Positions 51,622-60,083 of a stretch of DNA of 64,000 nucleotides are shown piece by piece. The notes beneath the pieces are model-generated. The model saw nothing but the letters and a program-made list of their open reading frames with translations, was not told the origin of the DNA and made no database searches. How positions within the stretch are numbered: the stretch's first letter is position 1; the number at the start of each line of letters is the position of its first letter. Both the position numbers and the translations under genes were made by a program. Origin of the DNA: Fretibacterium fastidiosum (GTDB taxonomy: Bacteria; Synergistota; Synergistia; Synergistales; Aminobacteriaceae); the NCBI RefSeq assembly GCF_964642095.1, contig NZ_OZ209244.1:806001-870000 (forward strand). The letters run 5' to 3'.

Positions 51622-52611
51622 CTAATTCCCCCAGCCCTGAGGATGGGCGCTGTGCCAGTGCCAGGCCGAGGCGATGATGTCCTCCATGGAGGTTACCTGG
51701 GGCCGCCAGCCCAAAACCCTTCCGGCCAGGGCGCTGTCCGCCACCAGCCGCGCCGGGTCCCCCGCGCGGCGGGGCCCCACCTTCACGGGGATGTCCCGCC
51801 CCGTGGCCCTCCGGGCAGCGTTGATCATCTCCATCACGGAGTAGCCGTCGCCGCTGCCCAGGTTCAGGATCCGGCTCTCGCCGCCCTTCGCCAGGTAGTC
51901 CAGCGCCATCAGGTGCGCCTGAGCCAGATCCTCGATATAGACGTAGTCCCGGATGCAGGTCCCGTCCGGCGTCGGGTAGTCGTCGCCGAACACCGTGACG
52001 CAGTCCCGCCGCCCCAGCGGCACCTGAAGGATGATGGGCACCAGGTGCGTCTCGTTCCGGTGGTCCTCGCCCAGGCTCCCGTCGTGCCACGCCCCCGCCA
52101 CGTTGAAGTACCGCAGGGACACGTAACGGATGCCGTGCCGCTCCCCGACCCAATGCATCATGCGCTCCATCACGCGCTTCGTCTCGCCGTAGGGGTTCGT
52201 GGGCTTCGTCTCGTCGTCCTCGAGGATGGGCACGCGGCTCGGCTCGCCGTACACGGCCGCCGAGGACGAAAACACGATCTGACGCAGCCCGTGGCGCACC
52301 ATAGCCTCCAGCAGGGACTGCATCCCTCCCACGTTGTTCGCGAAGTACAAGAGGGGCTTCTCCACGCTCTCCCCCACCAGGGAGCAGGCGCAGAAGTGCA
52401 GCACCGCCTCGATCTTATGCTCCGAGAATATCCTGTCCATCAGGGCCGCGTCGCGGACGTCCCCCTCGTAGAAGGGGACCCCGTCGGGGACCGCCGGCCG
52501 GTGTCCCGTCCACAGGTTGTCCACCACCACGGCTTCAGAGCCGCGGTCCAGCAGGGCGCGCACGTTGTGGGAGCCGATGTAGCCGGCCCCTCCGCAGACC
52601 AGAATCGCCAT
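51622..52611 (-). CDS. galE: UDP-glucose 4-epimerase
   Basis: Interconverts UDP-galactose and UDP-glucose, using bound NAD. SDR fold: CGGAGYIGSHNV near the N-terminus, SSSAAVYGEP, the YxxxK pair in YGETKRVME, and RYFNVAGA. Length 329. The ATG at 52611 (MAILVCGG) is preferred; a GTG three codons upstream (52620) is also possible. Confidence 0.96.
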   Translation of the reverse strand: MAILVCGGAGYIGSHNVRALLDRGSEAVVVDNLWTGHRPAVPDGVPFYEGDVRDAALMDRIFSEHKIEAVLHFCACSLVGESVEKPLLYFANNVGGMQSLLEAMVRHGLRQIVFSSSAAVYGEPSRVPILEDDETKPTNPYGETKRVMERMMHWVGERHGIRYVSLRYFNVAGAWHDGSLGEDHRNETHLVPIILQVPLGRRDCVTVFGDDYPTPDGTCIRDYVYIEDLAQAHLMALDYLAKGGESRILNLGSGDGYSVMEMINAARRATGRDIPVKVGPRRAGDPARLVADSALAGRVLGWRPQVTSMEDIIASAWHWHSAHPQGWGN

Positions 52612-52644
52612 GTCATCCACCCGTCCTTCCCACAGGCAAAAGCG

Positions 52645-53841
52645 TCAGGGACGCTCCATCCGCCCCGCGCCGTCCGCCGCGTCCACCTCGTAGAAGTCGG
52701 CGCGCAGGCCCGTGGCCTTCGCATAGCCGGCTCCCACGTCCCGGACGAAGGCCTCCACGCACGGGGCCTCCACGATGCTGACCGTGCAGCCCCCGAAGCC
52801 GCCCCCCGTCATGCGCGAGCCGACCACGCCGGGCTGCCGCCAGGCCAGCTCCACCAGCGCATCCAACTCCGGGCAGGACACCTCGTAGTCGTCCCGCAGC
52901 GAGACGTGGGACTGGTTCATCAGCCGCCCGAACAACGCCAGGTCCGACATCTCCAGGGCCGCGAGGGCGTGAAGGGTGCGCTGGTTCTCCGTGACGGCGT
53001 GGCGGGCGCGCCGCAGGTTCACGGGGTTGCGGATCACGCCCGACAGATACTTGAACCCCGGCTCCGTCAGCTCCCCAAGGGCCTTGACGGGCCGCACGCG
53101 ACGCAGGTCCTCCAGCGCGGCCTCGCACTGGGCCCGCCGCAGGTTGTACTCCGACCCGGCCAGGGCGTGGGGCTTGTTGGTGTTGCTGATGACGATGCGA
53201 AACCCGTCCAGGTTCAGGGGCACGAGCTTGAAGTCGAGCGTCCTGCAGTCCAGGAATACGGCGCAGTTCCGCCTGCCCATGGTGATGGCGAACTGGTCCA
53301 TGATGCCGCACTTCATGCCCACGAAGTCGTTCTCCGCCCTCTGGGCCAGAAGCGCCGTCTCGACGCCCTGGAGCCCCATTCCGAACAGGCCGTCCGCGAC
53401 GCGGGCCGTCAGCACCTCGATGGAGGCGGAGGAGGACAGCCCCGCACCTCCCGGCAGGTCCCCCCAGAACAGGAGGTCCAGCCCCGCAGGCAGCGGATGC
53501 CCAGCCTCCTCCAGCACCCGGAGAACCCCCAGGGGATAGTTGGCCCAGCCCCGCTCCTGCCGGTACTCCAGACCGCGGGCCGGCGCCTCGGTCGTCCCGG
53601 CTTCCTCAAAGTTCATGGAGTGGAGCCGCACCAAGTCCGTCCCCTGCCGGGGCGCCGCAAGGGCCCAGATCCCCAGGGAGATGGCGCAGGGGAACACGTG
53701 CCCGCCGTTGTAGTCCGTGTGTTCGCCGATGAGGTTCACGCGCCCCGGCGAGCGGAAGAGCGCCGGAGCCCCGCCGCCGGTTCCGAAGAGCTCCTGAAAT
53801 CGGGAGAGCATCCTCCCGTACATGTCACGAATGCCCTGCAT
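52645..53841 (-). CDS. galK: Galactokinase (second copy)
   Basis: 398 residues, with the same GRVNLIGEHTDYNGGHV signature, GGAGLSSSASIEV, CGIMDQFAITMG and MTGGGFGGCTVSIV as the copy at 48730. Long shared blocks such as RRARHAVTENQRTL and SLRDDYEV show gene duplication within the cluster. GGGGGTGGGATC precedes the ATG. Lies between the epimerase-like gene and galE with short gaps. Confidence 0.93.
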   Translation of the reverse strand: MQGIRDMYGRMLSRFQELFGTGGGAPALFRSPGRVNLIGEHTDYNGGHVFPCAISLGIWALAAPRQGTDLVRLHSMNFEEAGTTEAPARGLEYRQERGWANYPLGVLRVLEEAGHPLPAGLDLLFWGDLPGGAGLSSSASIEVLTARVADGLFGMGLQGVETALLAQRAENDFVGMKCGIMDQFAITMGRRNCAVFLDCRTLDFKLVPLNLDGFRIVISNTNKPHALAGSEYNLRRAQCEAALEDLRRVRPVKALGELTEPGFKYLSGVIRNPVNLRRARHAVTENQRTLHALAALEMSDLALFGRLMNQSHVSLRDDYEVSCPELDALVELAWRQPGVVGSRMTGGGFGGCTVSIVEAPCVEAFVRDVGAGYAKATGLRADFYEVDAADGAGRMERP

Positions 53842-53852
53842 GATCCCACCCC

Positions 53853-54869
53853 CTAATCCTCAGGGTCGAAAAAGCGCAGCCTCACGCGCGTCCGGACGGA
53901 GGCGAAGGGGGCCAGCGTCCGCATGGACCCGTGGCGGCGCTCCTCGAGGCGCCCCATCGTGTAGCAGGTGGAGGGTTCGAGGGCCAGGACGTACTCCCCG
54001 CTCCTCATGCACTTCCACTGGGAGAGGATGGGCAGCGTGTCCAGGGACCAGGAGAGCTCGGCACCGATCCCGAGCCGCCGGTTGATCAGGCGGGCCCTGG
54101 GGTCCTCCCCGGCGGGGCGCACCTCGTTGAAGTAGACGCGCTCCTCCTCGCCGTCGATGGGCGCGGTGCAGCGGCACTGGTCCGCCAGCCCCGCCTCGGC
54201 CCAGGGCGAGCGCGGGGTGACCTTTCGGTCCTCCGGCAGCTCGAGCGTCGCGTCCGCGTCCAGCAGGGGCCAGCCGAAGTTGCAGTGGTAGAGCAGCGCG
54301 TACTCGACGGGCTGCGGCGTCAGGTTCGTGACCTCGTCCTCGACCAGGAGCTCGCTGCCCCAGGCCGGCGCCGTGATGACGCGCTTCAGCGACAGGTTGT
54401 GGCGCCACTGCTCCGTCTCCCTCACCGTGCCGGACACGCGGATGACGCCCCCCTCCGCGGAGGCCGAGAGCCCCCGCGCGCTCTGCCCGTGGTAGCGACC
54501 GTGGAGGGGGTGGAACTCCCCGTCCCCCTCCTCGTCCCGACACTGGGGTCCCACGGAGAGCAGCCCGCAGGTGTACATCATCCCGCCGGGAAAGGTGTGG
54601 TCGAAGTTGTCCGGGACGGGCAGGAAGCGGGAGGGCGCGTCGTAGCCGTTCTTCGTCATGTAGTTGACGTTGACGCCGCGCCAGCGCAGCCGGCCAACGT
54701 CCAGGCCGCTGTCCGGCAGGACGTCGAAGTCCAGGCCTCCGGCGGTGCTCACCTGGTACACCGCCGCGCCCCTGGCGTTCCCCTCGTCGAGGATGAGGCG
54801 CCGGACGCCGTAGACCTGCTCCTCCGTGCCGACGTGCCGGTAGAGCGACTCCATGCTGAGGCCTTCCAT
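53853..54869 (-). CDS. DUF4432/aldose 1-epimerase-like protein
   Basis: Protein of 338 residues with a galactose-mutarotase-like beta-sandwich fold: LDFDVLPDSGLDVGRLRWRG, FHPLHGRYHG, YALLYHCNFGWPLL and the C-terminal ALEPSTCYTMGR. In this operon it may interconvert galactose anomers or handle a related sugar. Start at ATG 54869; an ATG at 54854 with GGAAGG upstream is an alternative. Confidence 0.8.
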   Translation of the reverse strand: MEGLSMESLYRHVGTEEQVYGVRRLILDEGNARGAAVYQVSTAGGLDFDVLPDSGLDVGRLRWRGVNVNYMTKNGYDAPSRFLPVPDNFDHTFPGGMMYTCGLLSVGPQCRDEEGDGEFHPLHGRYHGQSARGLSASAEGGVIRVSGTVRETEQWRHNLSLKRVITAPAWGSELLVEDEVTNLTPQPVEYALLYHCNFGWPLLDADATLELPEDRKVTPRSPWAEAGLADQCRCTAPIDGEEERVYFNEVRPAGEDPRARLINRRLGIGAELSWSLDTLPILSQWKCMRSGEYVLALEPSTCYTMGRLEERRHGSMRTLAPFASVRTRVRLRFFDPED

Positions 54870-54877
54870 GACGTTCC

Positions 54878-56152
54878 CTACCTTCTGCGGTACTTCGTCA
54901 TGTCGATGGCCACGGCCGCGGCGATGATCACGCCCTTGATGACCTGCTGCCACATGGGGGAGACGTTGACGAACTGCAGGCCGTATTGAATGATCGTGAA
55001 GATGAGGACGCCCGACACGATGCCGCTGACGCGCCCGATGCCGCCGTTCAGGGAGACACCGCCCACCACGCAGGCCGCGATGGCGTCCAGCTCGTAGCCG
55101 TTGCCGTAGTTGTTGGTGGCGCCCGCCGTGCGCGCCGCCTCGAGGACCCCCGCGATGCCGTAGAGGCACGAGGCCAGGATGAAGATGCCCATGATGTTGC
55201 GGAAGACGCTGATGCCCGCCACCACGGCCGCCTCCCGGTTGCCGCCGATGGCGTAGACGTTCTTTCCGAACACGGTCTTGTTCAGGATGAACCAGATGAG
55301 GACGCAGATCACCGCCGCGATGGGGATCAGGATGGATATCCCCGGAAAGCCGCCCGGCTCGGAGCTGGCGAAGACCTTCATCTGCCCCAGGGCCGTGAAG
55401 TCGGGCCGGATGCCGCCGATGGGCTGGGAGTTGTTGGGCGGCATGTCGAAGTAGAGGGAACAGGCGCCGTAGATGATGACCTGCGTCGCCAGGGTGGCGA
55501 TGAAGGGGTGCATGTCGTACTTGGCCACCAGAAACCCGTTCAGCGCGCCGAAGGCCATGCAGGCCAGCACCGCCAGGAGGATGGGAAGCCAGACGCTGAC
55601 CTGCGGCAGGTCCGGAAAGAAGCGGTTGGCGTAGGCCGAGGTCTGCAGCATGGAGGTGGAGACGACCGCCGCCAGCCCCACCATGCGGCCTGCGGAGAGG
55701 TCCGTGCCCGCGATCAGGAGCGTGAAGCAGATGCCCAGGGCGATGATGAGGCGCGTCGAGGACTGCGTCAGGACGTCAAGCGCCACGCGCACCTGCATGA
55801 AGCGCGGCTGGATGACGCAGATGACCACCACCAGGACCAGCATGGCCAGCAGGATGGCGTAGTTCGTCAGGAAGGCGCCGAAGGACTTGCGGGACAGCAC
55901 CACGTCCTCCGCCTCCCCCTCGGCGCCGCGCCCCCGCGCGGCCACTACTCCCTTCAGCGCCACCACGGCGCCGATGATCATCAGGAAGACGGGCAGGTCG
56001 TAGACGCTCTTCAGCGACAGGGCCTCCTTGATCCCGCTCAGGGCGGGGACGGCCTGAACGGCCTTCAGGATGACGCCAAGGATCAGGACGGATGCGCCCG
56101 AAGTCCGCAGGAAATGGTTGTACTTCTCGCGTGTGATTCGTCTTTCCGCCAT
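54878..56152 (-). CDS. mglC: Galactose/methyl-galactoside ABC permease (MglC type)
   Basis: Inner-membrane permease of the ribose/galactose class, 424 residues, longer than E. coli MglC because of an extra N-terminal region with two hydrophobic segments (about 20-35 and 50-68). Core motifs: LIAGTDLSAGRMVGLAAVV, GALNGFLVAKYDMHPFIATL, FGKNVYAIGGNREAA and LDAIAACVVGGVSLNGGIG. CGGGAGG precedes the ATG. Confidence 0.93.
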   Translation of the reverse strand: MAERRITREKYNHFLRTSGASVLILGVILKAVQAVPALSGIKEALSLKSVYDLPVFLMIIGAVVALKGVVAARGRGAEGEAEDVVLSRKSFGAFLTNYAILLAMLVLVVVICVIQPRFMQVRVALDVLTQSSTRLIIALGICFTLLIAGTDLSAGRMVGLAAVVSTSMLQTSAYANRFFPDLPQVSVWLPILLAVLACMAFGALNGFLVAKYDMHPFIATLATQVIIYGACSLYFDMPPNNSQPIGGIRPDFTALGQMKVFASSEPGGFPGISILIPIAAVICVLIWFILNKTVFGKNVYAIGGNREAAVVAGISVFRNIMGIFILASCLYGIAGVLEAARTAGATNNYGNGYELDAIAACVVGGVSLNGGIGRVSGIVSGVLIFTIIQYGLQFVNVSPMWQQVIKGVIIAAAVAIDMTKYRRR

Positions 56153-56205
56153 TTCGATAAACCTCCCGAAATCGATATGTGTTCAAGCGGGCCGTTCGGT
56201 CGCCC

Positions 56206-57705
56206 CTACTTTGAAAACTGCGTCGCCAGGCGCATGATCTCGACCTGATCGAACTGGTCCCGGTTCAGCATCCCCGTGACGCGCCCCGCGCACATCACCA
56301 TGATGCGGTCGGACATGCCCATGAGCTCCGGCATCTCCGAGGAGATCATGATGATGGACTTTCCCTGGGCGATCTGGCTCAGCATGATGGTGTAGATCTC
56401 GTACTTCGCCCCCACGTCGATGCCCCGCGTGGGCTCGTCCAGGATCAGGACGTCCGAGTTCGTCAGGAGCCAGCGGGCGATGAGCACCTTCTGCTGGTTG
56501 CCTCCCGAAAGGTTCTGGATGAGGGTGTCCAGGGAGGGCGTCTTGACGTTGAGCTCGCCGCAGGACTCCGACGCCGCCTCGATCCGCTCGCGGTCGTTCA
56601 GCACGCCGAGGTGCGCGTAGTGCTTCTGGTTCGCGATCACCGTGTTCTCCAGCACCGGCAGGATGCCGAAGATGCCCGTGGCCCGCCGTTCCTCCGTCAG
56701 CAGGGCCAGCCCGTGGGCCTTGGCCTCGCGCGGGGAGTGGGACAGGGAGGGCTCTCCGTCCTTCAGCACCGTGCCGGAGGCGACGTCGCGAAGCCCGAAG
56801 AGCGCCTCCACGAACTCCGTCCGCTGGGCCCCCACCAGGCCGCCGATGCCCAGGATCTCCCCCCGCCGCAGCTCAAAGGAGATGTCCTGAAAGGAGCTCT
56901 TCAGGGGCGAGGACAGGTGCTCCACCTTCAGCACCAGCTCCTCCGACGGCGCGACGAGTTTCGGCGGGAAGCGGTCCGTCATCTCGCGCCCCACCATGCG
57001 CTGGATGATGCCGTCCATGGTCAGCTCGCTGGCGGGCCAGGTCCCGATGTAGTGCCCGTCGCGCATGATGGAGACCTCGTCGGCGATCTGGAGGATTTCC
57101 TCCATCTTGTGCGAGATGTAGATGATGGCGATGTTCTGCTTTCGCAGCCGGTTGATGATCTTGAAGAGGTGTTCCGTCTCCCGGTCCGTCAGGGAGGAGG
57201 TGGGCTCGTCCATGATGATGATGCGCGCGTTCGTGCTGACGGCCCGCGCGATCTCCATCATCTGGAGCTTCGCCGCCGACAGGCTGCCGGCCTGCGCGGC
57301 GGGGTCCACGTCCAGCTCCAGGTCCTTGAACAGGGCCAGCGTCCTGTCGTACATCGCCTTGTGGTCCACCACGCCGAAGGTTGATGGAAAGCGCCCCAGC
57401 CAGACGTTCTCCATGACGGGGCGGAACCGGATGGGGTGGAGCTCCTGATGGATCATGGAGATGCCGTCGTCCATGGCCTCGCGGGCCGAGTTGATCCGCA
57501 CCGGCGTCCCGTCCAGGAGGATCTCGCCGCCGTCCGGGGAGTAGATGCCGAACAGGCACTTCATCAGCGTGGACTTGCCCGCCCCGTTCTCCCCCATCAG
57601 CGCGTGGACCGTTCCGGGCCGCACGTTGAGCGAGACCCTGTCCAGGGCCTTCACCCCGGGAAACGTCTTGGTGATCTCCTTCATCTCTAGGACATATTCG
57701 CTCAT
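56206..57705 (-). CDS. mglA: Galactose/methyl-galactoside ABC importer ATPase (MglA type)
   Basis: Double ATPase of 499 residues. First half with Walker A GENGAGKST and LSAAKLQMMEIARA signature and Walker B IIIMDEPTSSL; second half with degenerate Walker A (GLVGAQRTEFVEALFG), signature LSGGNQQKV and VLILDEPTRGIDVG. This is the normal pattern for sugar importers of the RbsA/MglA class. GGGGGAG precedes the ATG. Confidence 0.94.
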   Translation of the reverse strand: MSEYVLEMKEITKTFPGVKALDRVSLNVRPGTVHALMGENGAGKSTLMKCLFGIYSPDGGEILLDGTPVRINSAREAMDDGISMIHQELHPIRFRPVMENVWLGRFPSTFGVVDHKAMYDRTLALFKDLELDVDPAAQAGSLSAAKLQMMEIARAVSTNARIIIMDEPTSSLTDRETEHLFKIINRLRKQNIAIIYISHKMEEILQIADEVSIMRDGHYIGTWPASELTMDGIIQRMVGREMTDRFPPKLVAPSEELVLKVEHLSSPLKSSFQDISFELRRGEILGIGGLVGAQRTEFVEALFGLRDVASGTVLKDGEPSLSHSPREAKAHGLALLTEERRATGIFGILPVLENTVIANQKHYAHLGVLNDRERIEAASESCGELNVKTPSLDTLIQNLSGGNQQKVLIARWLLTNSDVLILDEPTRGIDVGAKYEIYTIMLSQIAQGKSIIMISSEMPELMGMSDRIMVMCAGRVTGMLNRDQFDQVEIMRLATQFSK

Positions 57706-57753
57706 TGGTTCTCCCCCTTACGTCATCGCGTCAAGAGCCCCTCTTAAGGAAAC

Positions 57754-57781
57754 GCCCCCGCCGACGGAGGCCGACAGGGGC
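57754..57781 (-). promoter_or_regulatory. Hairpin between mglB and mglA
   Basis: Minus-strand GCCCC...GGGGGC stem with an inner GC arm, followed by GTTTCC. Such hairpins after a binding-protein gene usually protect its mRNA and lower expression of the ATPase downstream (inference). Confidence 0.5.
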
Positions 57782-57825
57782 ACGGAAATTACCGCAACGC
57801 CTTCAACGCCGGAAGGACGGCAGGC

Positions 57826-58836
57826 CTACATGAACTCCTTGTAGTTCTCCGACGTCACCTTCCGATAGGGGATCCAGATGTACCTTTCGTCCGTGACGTC
57901 GTAGCCGATGGACTCCTTCGTCACCTCCCGGCCCTCCGCAGCGGCCACGGCGACGCGCACCGCGGCCTTGCCCTGGTTCACGGCGTCGTTCAGGACCGTC
58001 CCCAGCATGGAGCCGTCCTTCATCGCCTCAAGGGCCGGCGCCGTGGCGTCCACGCCCACCACCGGGACGAACTTCGCAGGGTCGCCCGCGTTGTATCCCT
58101 CGGCCTTCAGGGCCTCGATGGCGCCGAGCGCCATGTCGTCGTTGTTCGCCAGCACGGCCTCGATCCTGTCCAGCCCCACGGCGGAGATGAAGCCGCTCAT
58201 CTTGTTGGCGCCCTGCACCTTGTCCCAGTTCGCCGTGTCGCTGCCCAGCTCCTCCAGCTCAAAGCCGCTGTCCTTCATGGCCTTGACCGAGTACTCGGTG
58301 CGGAGCGTGGCGTCCTGGTGTCCCTGCTCGCCGCGGATCATGATGTACTGAATCTTGCCGTCTCCGTTTTTGTCCGCGGCCTTGTTCGCCTTGAAGTAGT
58401 CCGCGATGATCTGGCCGGACAGCGTGCCGGACTCCTCGGCCTTGGCCCCGACGTACCAGGTCTTGTCGTAGCTCTTCATGACCTCCTCCTGAGGCTCGCG
58501 GTTCACGAAGACGATGGGGAGCCCCTCCGCCTTCGCCTTGAGCATCAGGGGTGCAGCCGCCGTGCGGTCCACCGGGTTCACGATCAGCGCGTTGACGCCC
58601 TTCGTGATGTAGGTGTCCACCTGGTTGTTCTGGTCCGGCTGGCGGTTCTGGGAGTCCACGATCTCAAGCGAGCCGCTGTGCTCCTTCATCTCCGCGTTCA
58701 TGGCGTTGCGAACGCCCGTCATGAACGTGTCGTCGAACTTGTAGATGCACGCGCCCACCAGCACGTCCGCAGCCATGGCCGAGACGGCAAGCCCCAGCAC
58801 CAGAACCGTACCGACGCATAAAGCCCACTTCTTCAT
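57826..58836 (-). CDS. mglB: Periplasmic galactose-binding protein (MglB type)
   Basis: Substrate-binding protein of 336 residues with signal peptide 1-22 (ending AMAADV). It contains the calcium-binding EF-like loop DKNGDGKIQY seen in E. coli MglB, plus YKFDDTFMTGVRNAM, NPVDRTAA and ANNDDMALGAIEAL. First gene of the mgl-gal run; no regulator gene is adjacent. The 180 bases upstream hold an AT-rich stretch likely to contain the promoter, without a clear consensus pair. Confidence 0.94.
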   Translation of the reverse strand: MKKWALCVGTVLVLGLAVSAMAADVLVGACIYKFDDTFMTGVRNAMNAEMKEHSGSLEIVDSQNRQPDQNNQVDTYITKGVNALIVNPVDRTAAAPLMLKAKAEGLPIVFVNREPQEEVMKSYDKTWYVGAKAEESGTLSGQIIADYFKANKAADKNGDGKIQYIMIRGEQGHQDATLRTEYSVKAMKDSGFELEELGSDTANWDKVQGANKMSGFISAVGLDRIEAVLANNDDMALGAIEALKAEGYNAGDPAKFVPVVGVDATAPALEAMKDGSMLGTVLNDAVNQGKAAVRVAVAAAEGREVTKESIGYDVTDERYIWIPYRKVTSENYKEFM

Positions 58837-59016
58837 TCAGAAACCCCTCCCGTTGTCGTGTGATGTGCTCTCGTCCGCCGCGGCGAACGTCTTATGCCCC
58901 CACAGGGGGCCGTTGTCCTCAAGAGGTCCGACCGTTGTGCGAAAAATACAAACTCTGTCCTTAGATTCTACTACAAAATTCAGTTTTATGCAGGTCCTTT
59001 TACCCTGAGGGCACGC

Positions 59017-59787
59017 TCACTCCGTCCTCACCCTTGGGATGGGGTTGAAGATCACGTCCCCCGCCCCGATGGAGAGGTCGTCGCTCCGCGCGCTTCCCAC
59101 GTGCATGTCCTCCGGCAGGCCGACGGGGGAGGCCCGGAACTCCTCGCCGCCCCCCGCCACGGCGACGGGAGCGTGAAGCTCCGGCGCGGGCTGGAGGCCC
59201 CACCGGTCGAGTACCGAGGGGCGGCGGTCCTCCCGCAGGTCCGGGCTCATCCACCAGCGCTCGCCGTCCGGGCTCAAGAAGAGGCGGTCCGCGTCCTCCC
59301 CCGCGCCGACAGCGGCGGACAGGGGAAGGGCCCTTGTGACGAACCCCTTGCCCTCCGGCACGACGCTCGCCGCCCGAAGCCACGCCATGGGACCTCCAAG
59401 CCACGGGCTCCCGCCCGGCGCCTCCATCACGCCAAGCTCCGGGGCCTCCGTCCGCAGGAAGCGCCTTGCGCCGGAGTAGCGGTCCACGGGCACGCCGACC
59501 CACCAGGCCTGCCCTGCGGCGACCACCTGCACGGAGTCCAGCCACTCCGACCCGGCGTCCTCAAAGCACCCCTTGATCCGGGCCGTCGCGGGGAGCTCCG
59601 CACGCCCCGACTCAGCCTGGCACAGGTTCACCACAAGGGCCAGAGCGCAGAGGCGTCCCATCACGCGATGGACCTCGACGTCCTGCACGACCTCAACCGC
59701 CGACGCCGGGGCGCAGCCCCCCGCGGCGAGCGCGAGGAGCACCGCAGCCGCCAGGACGGACCTCAAACGTGTACAATGCCTCATCAA
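59017..59787 (-). CDS. Exported protein of unknown function
   Basis: Protein of 256 residues with a signal peptide (about 1-29). LAAGGC could be an atypical lipobox, so a lipoprotein is possible. The mature part has no motif I recognise. GGGAG lies eight bases before the ATG. It is divergent from the CstA-family gene across a 296-base gap that holds both promoters but no other gene. Confidence 0.65.
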   Translation of the reverse strand: MMRHCTRLRSVLAAAVLLALAAGGCAPASAVEVVQDVEVHRVMGRLCALALVVNLCQAESGRAELPATARIKGCFEDAGSEWLDSVQVVAAGQAWWVGVPVDRYSGARRFLRTEAPELGVMEAPGGSPWLGGPMAWLRAASVVPEGKGFVTRALPLSAAVGAGEDADRLFLSPDGERWWMSPDLREDRRPSVLDRWGLQPAPELHAPVAVAGGGEEFRASPVGLPEDMHVGSARSDDLSIGAGDVIFNPIPRVRTE

Positions 59788-60083
59788 ACGATCTCCCTTC
59801 GTCTCCGGCCGACGCGCGCCGCAAGGGGCGCGCTCCGCCCATCATTATAAACGAAATAAACGAAGCGGACGAATATCGTGGTCCCCGCACGGCGGCGCTC
59901 TCCAAACGCGCAGGGGGTGTCGGCAGGGCCAAAGGCAGCCCCTCCACCTCACTCCGTCAGGCACCTCCGCGGATTTTGCGCGGCACCTTGCGCTAAGCCG
60001 CGAATGGATTAAACTATAAGTGGTTGTTTTGCGCACCTCAACACCATCTCAACACTATCATTTATTATATAGGGGGTTTTGTC

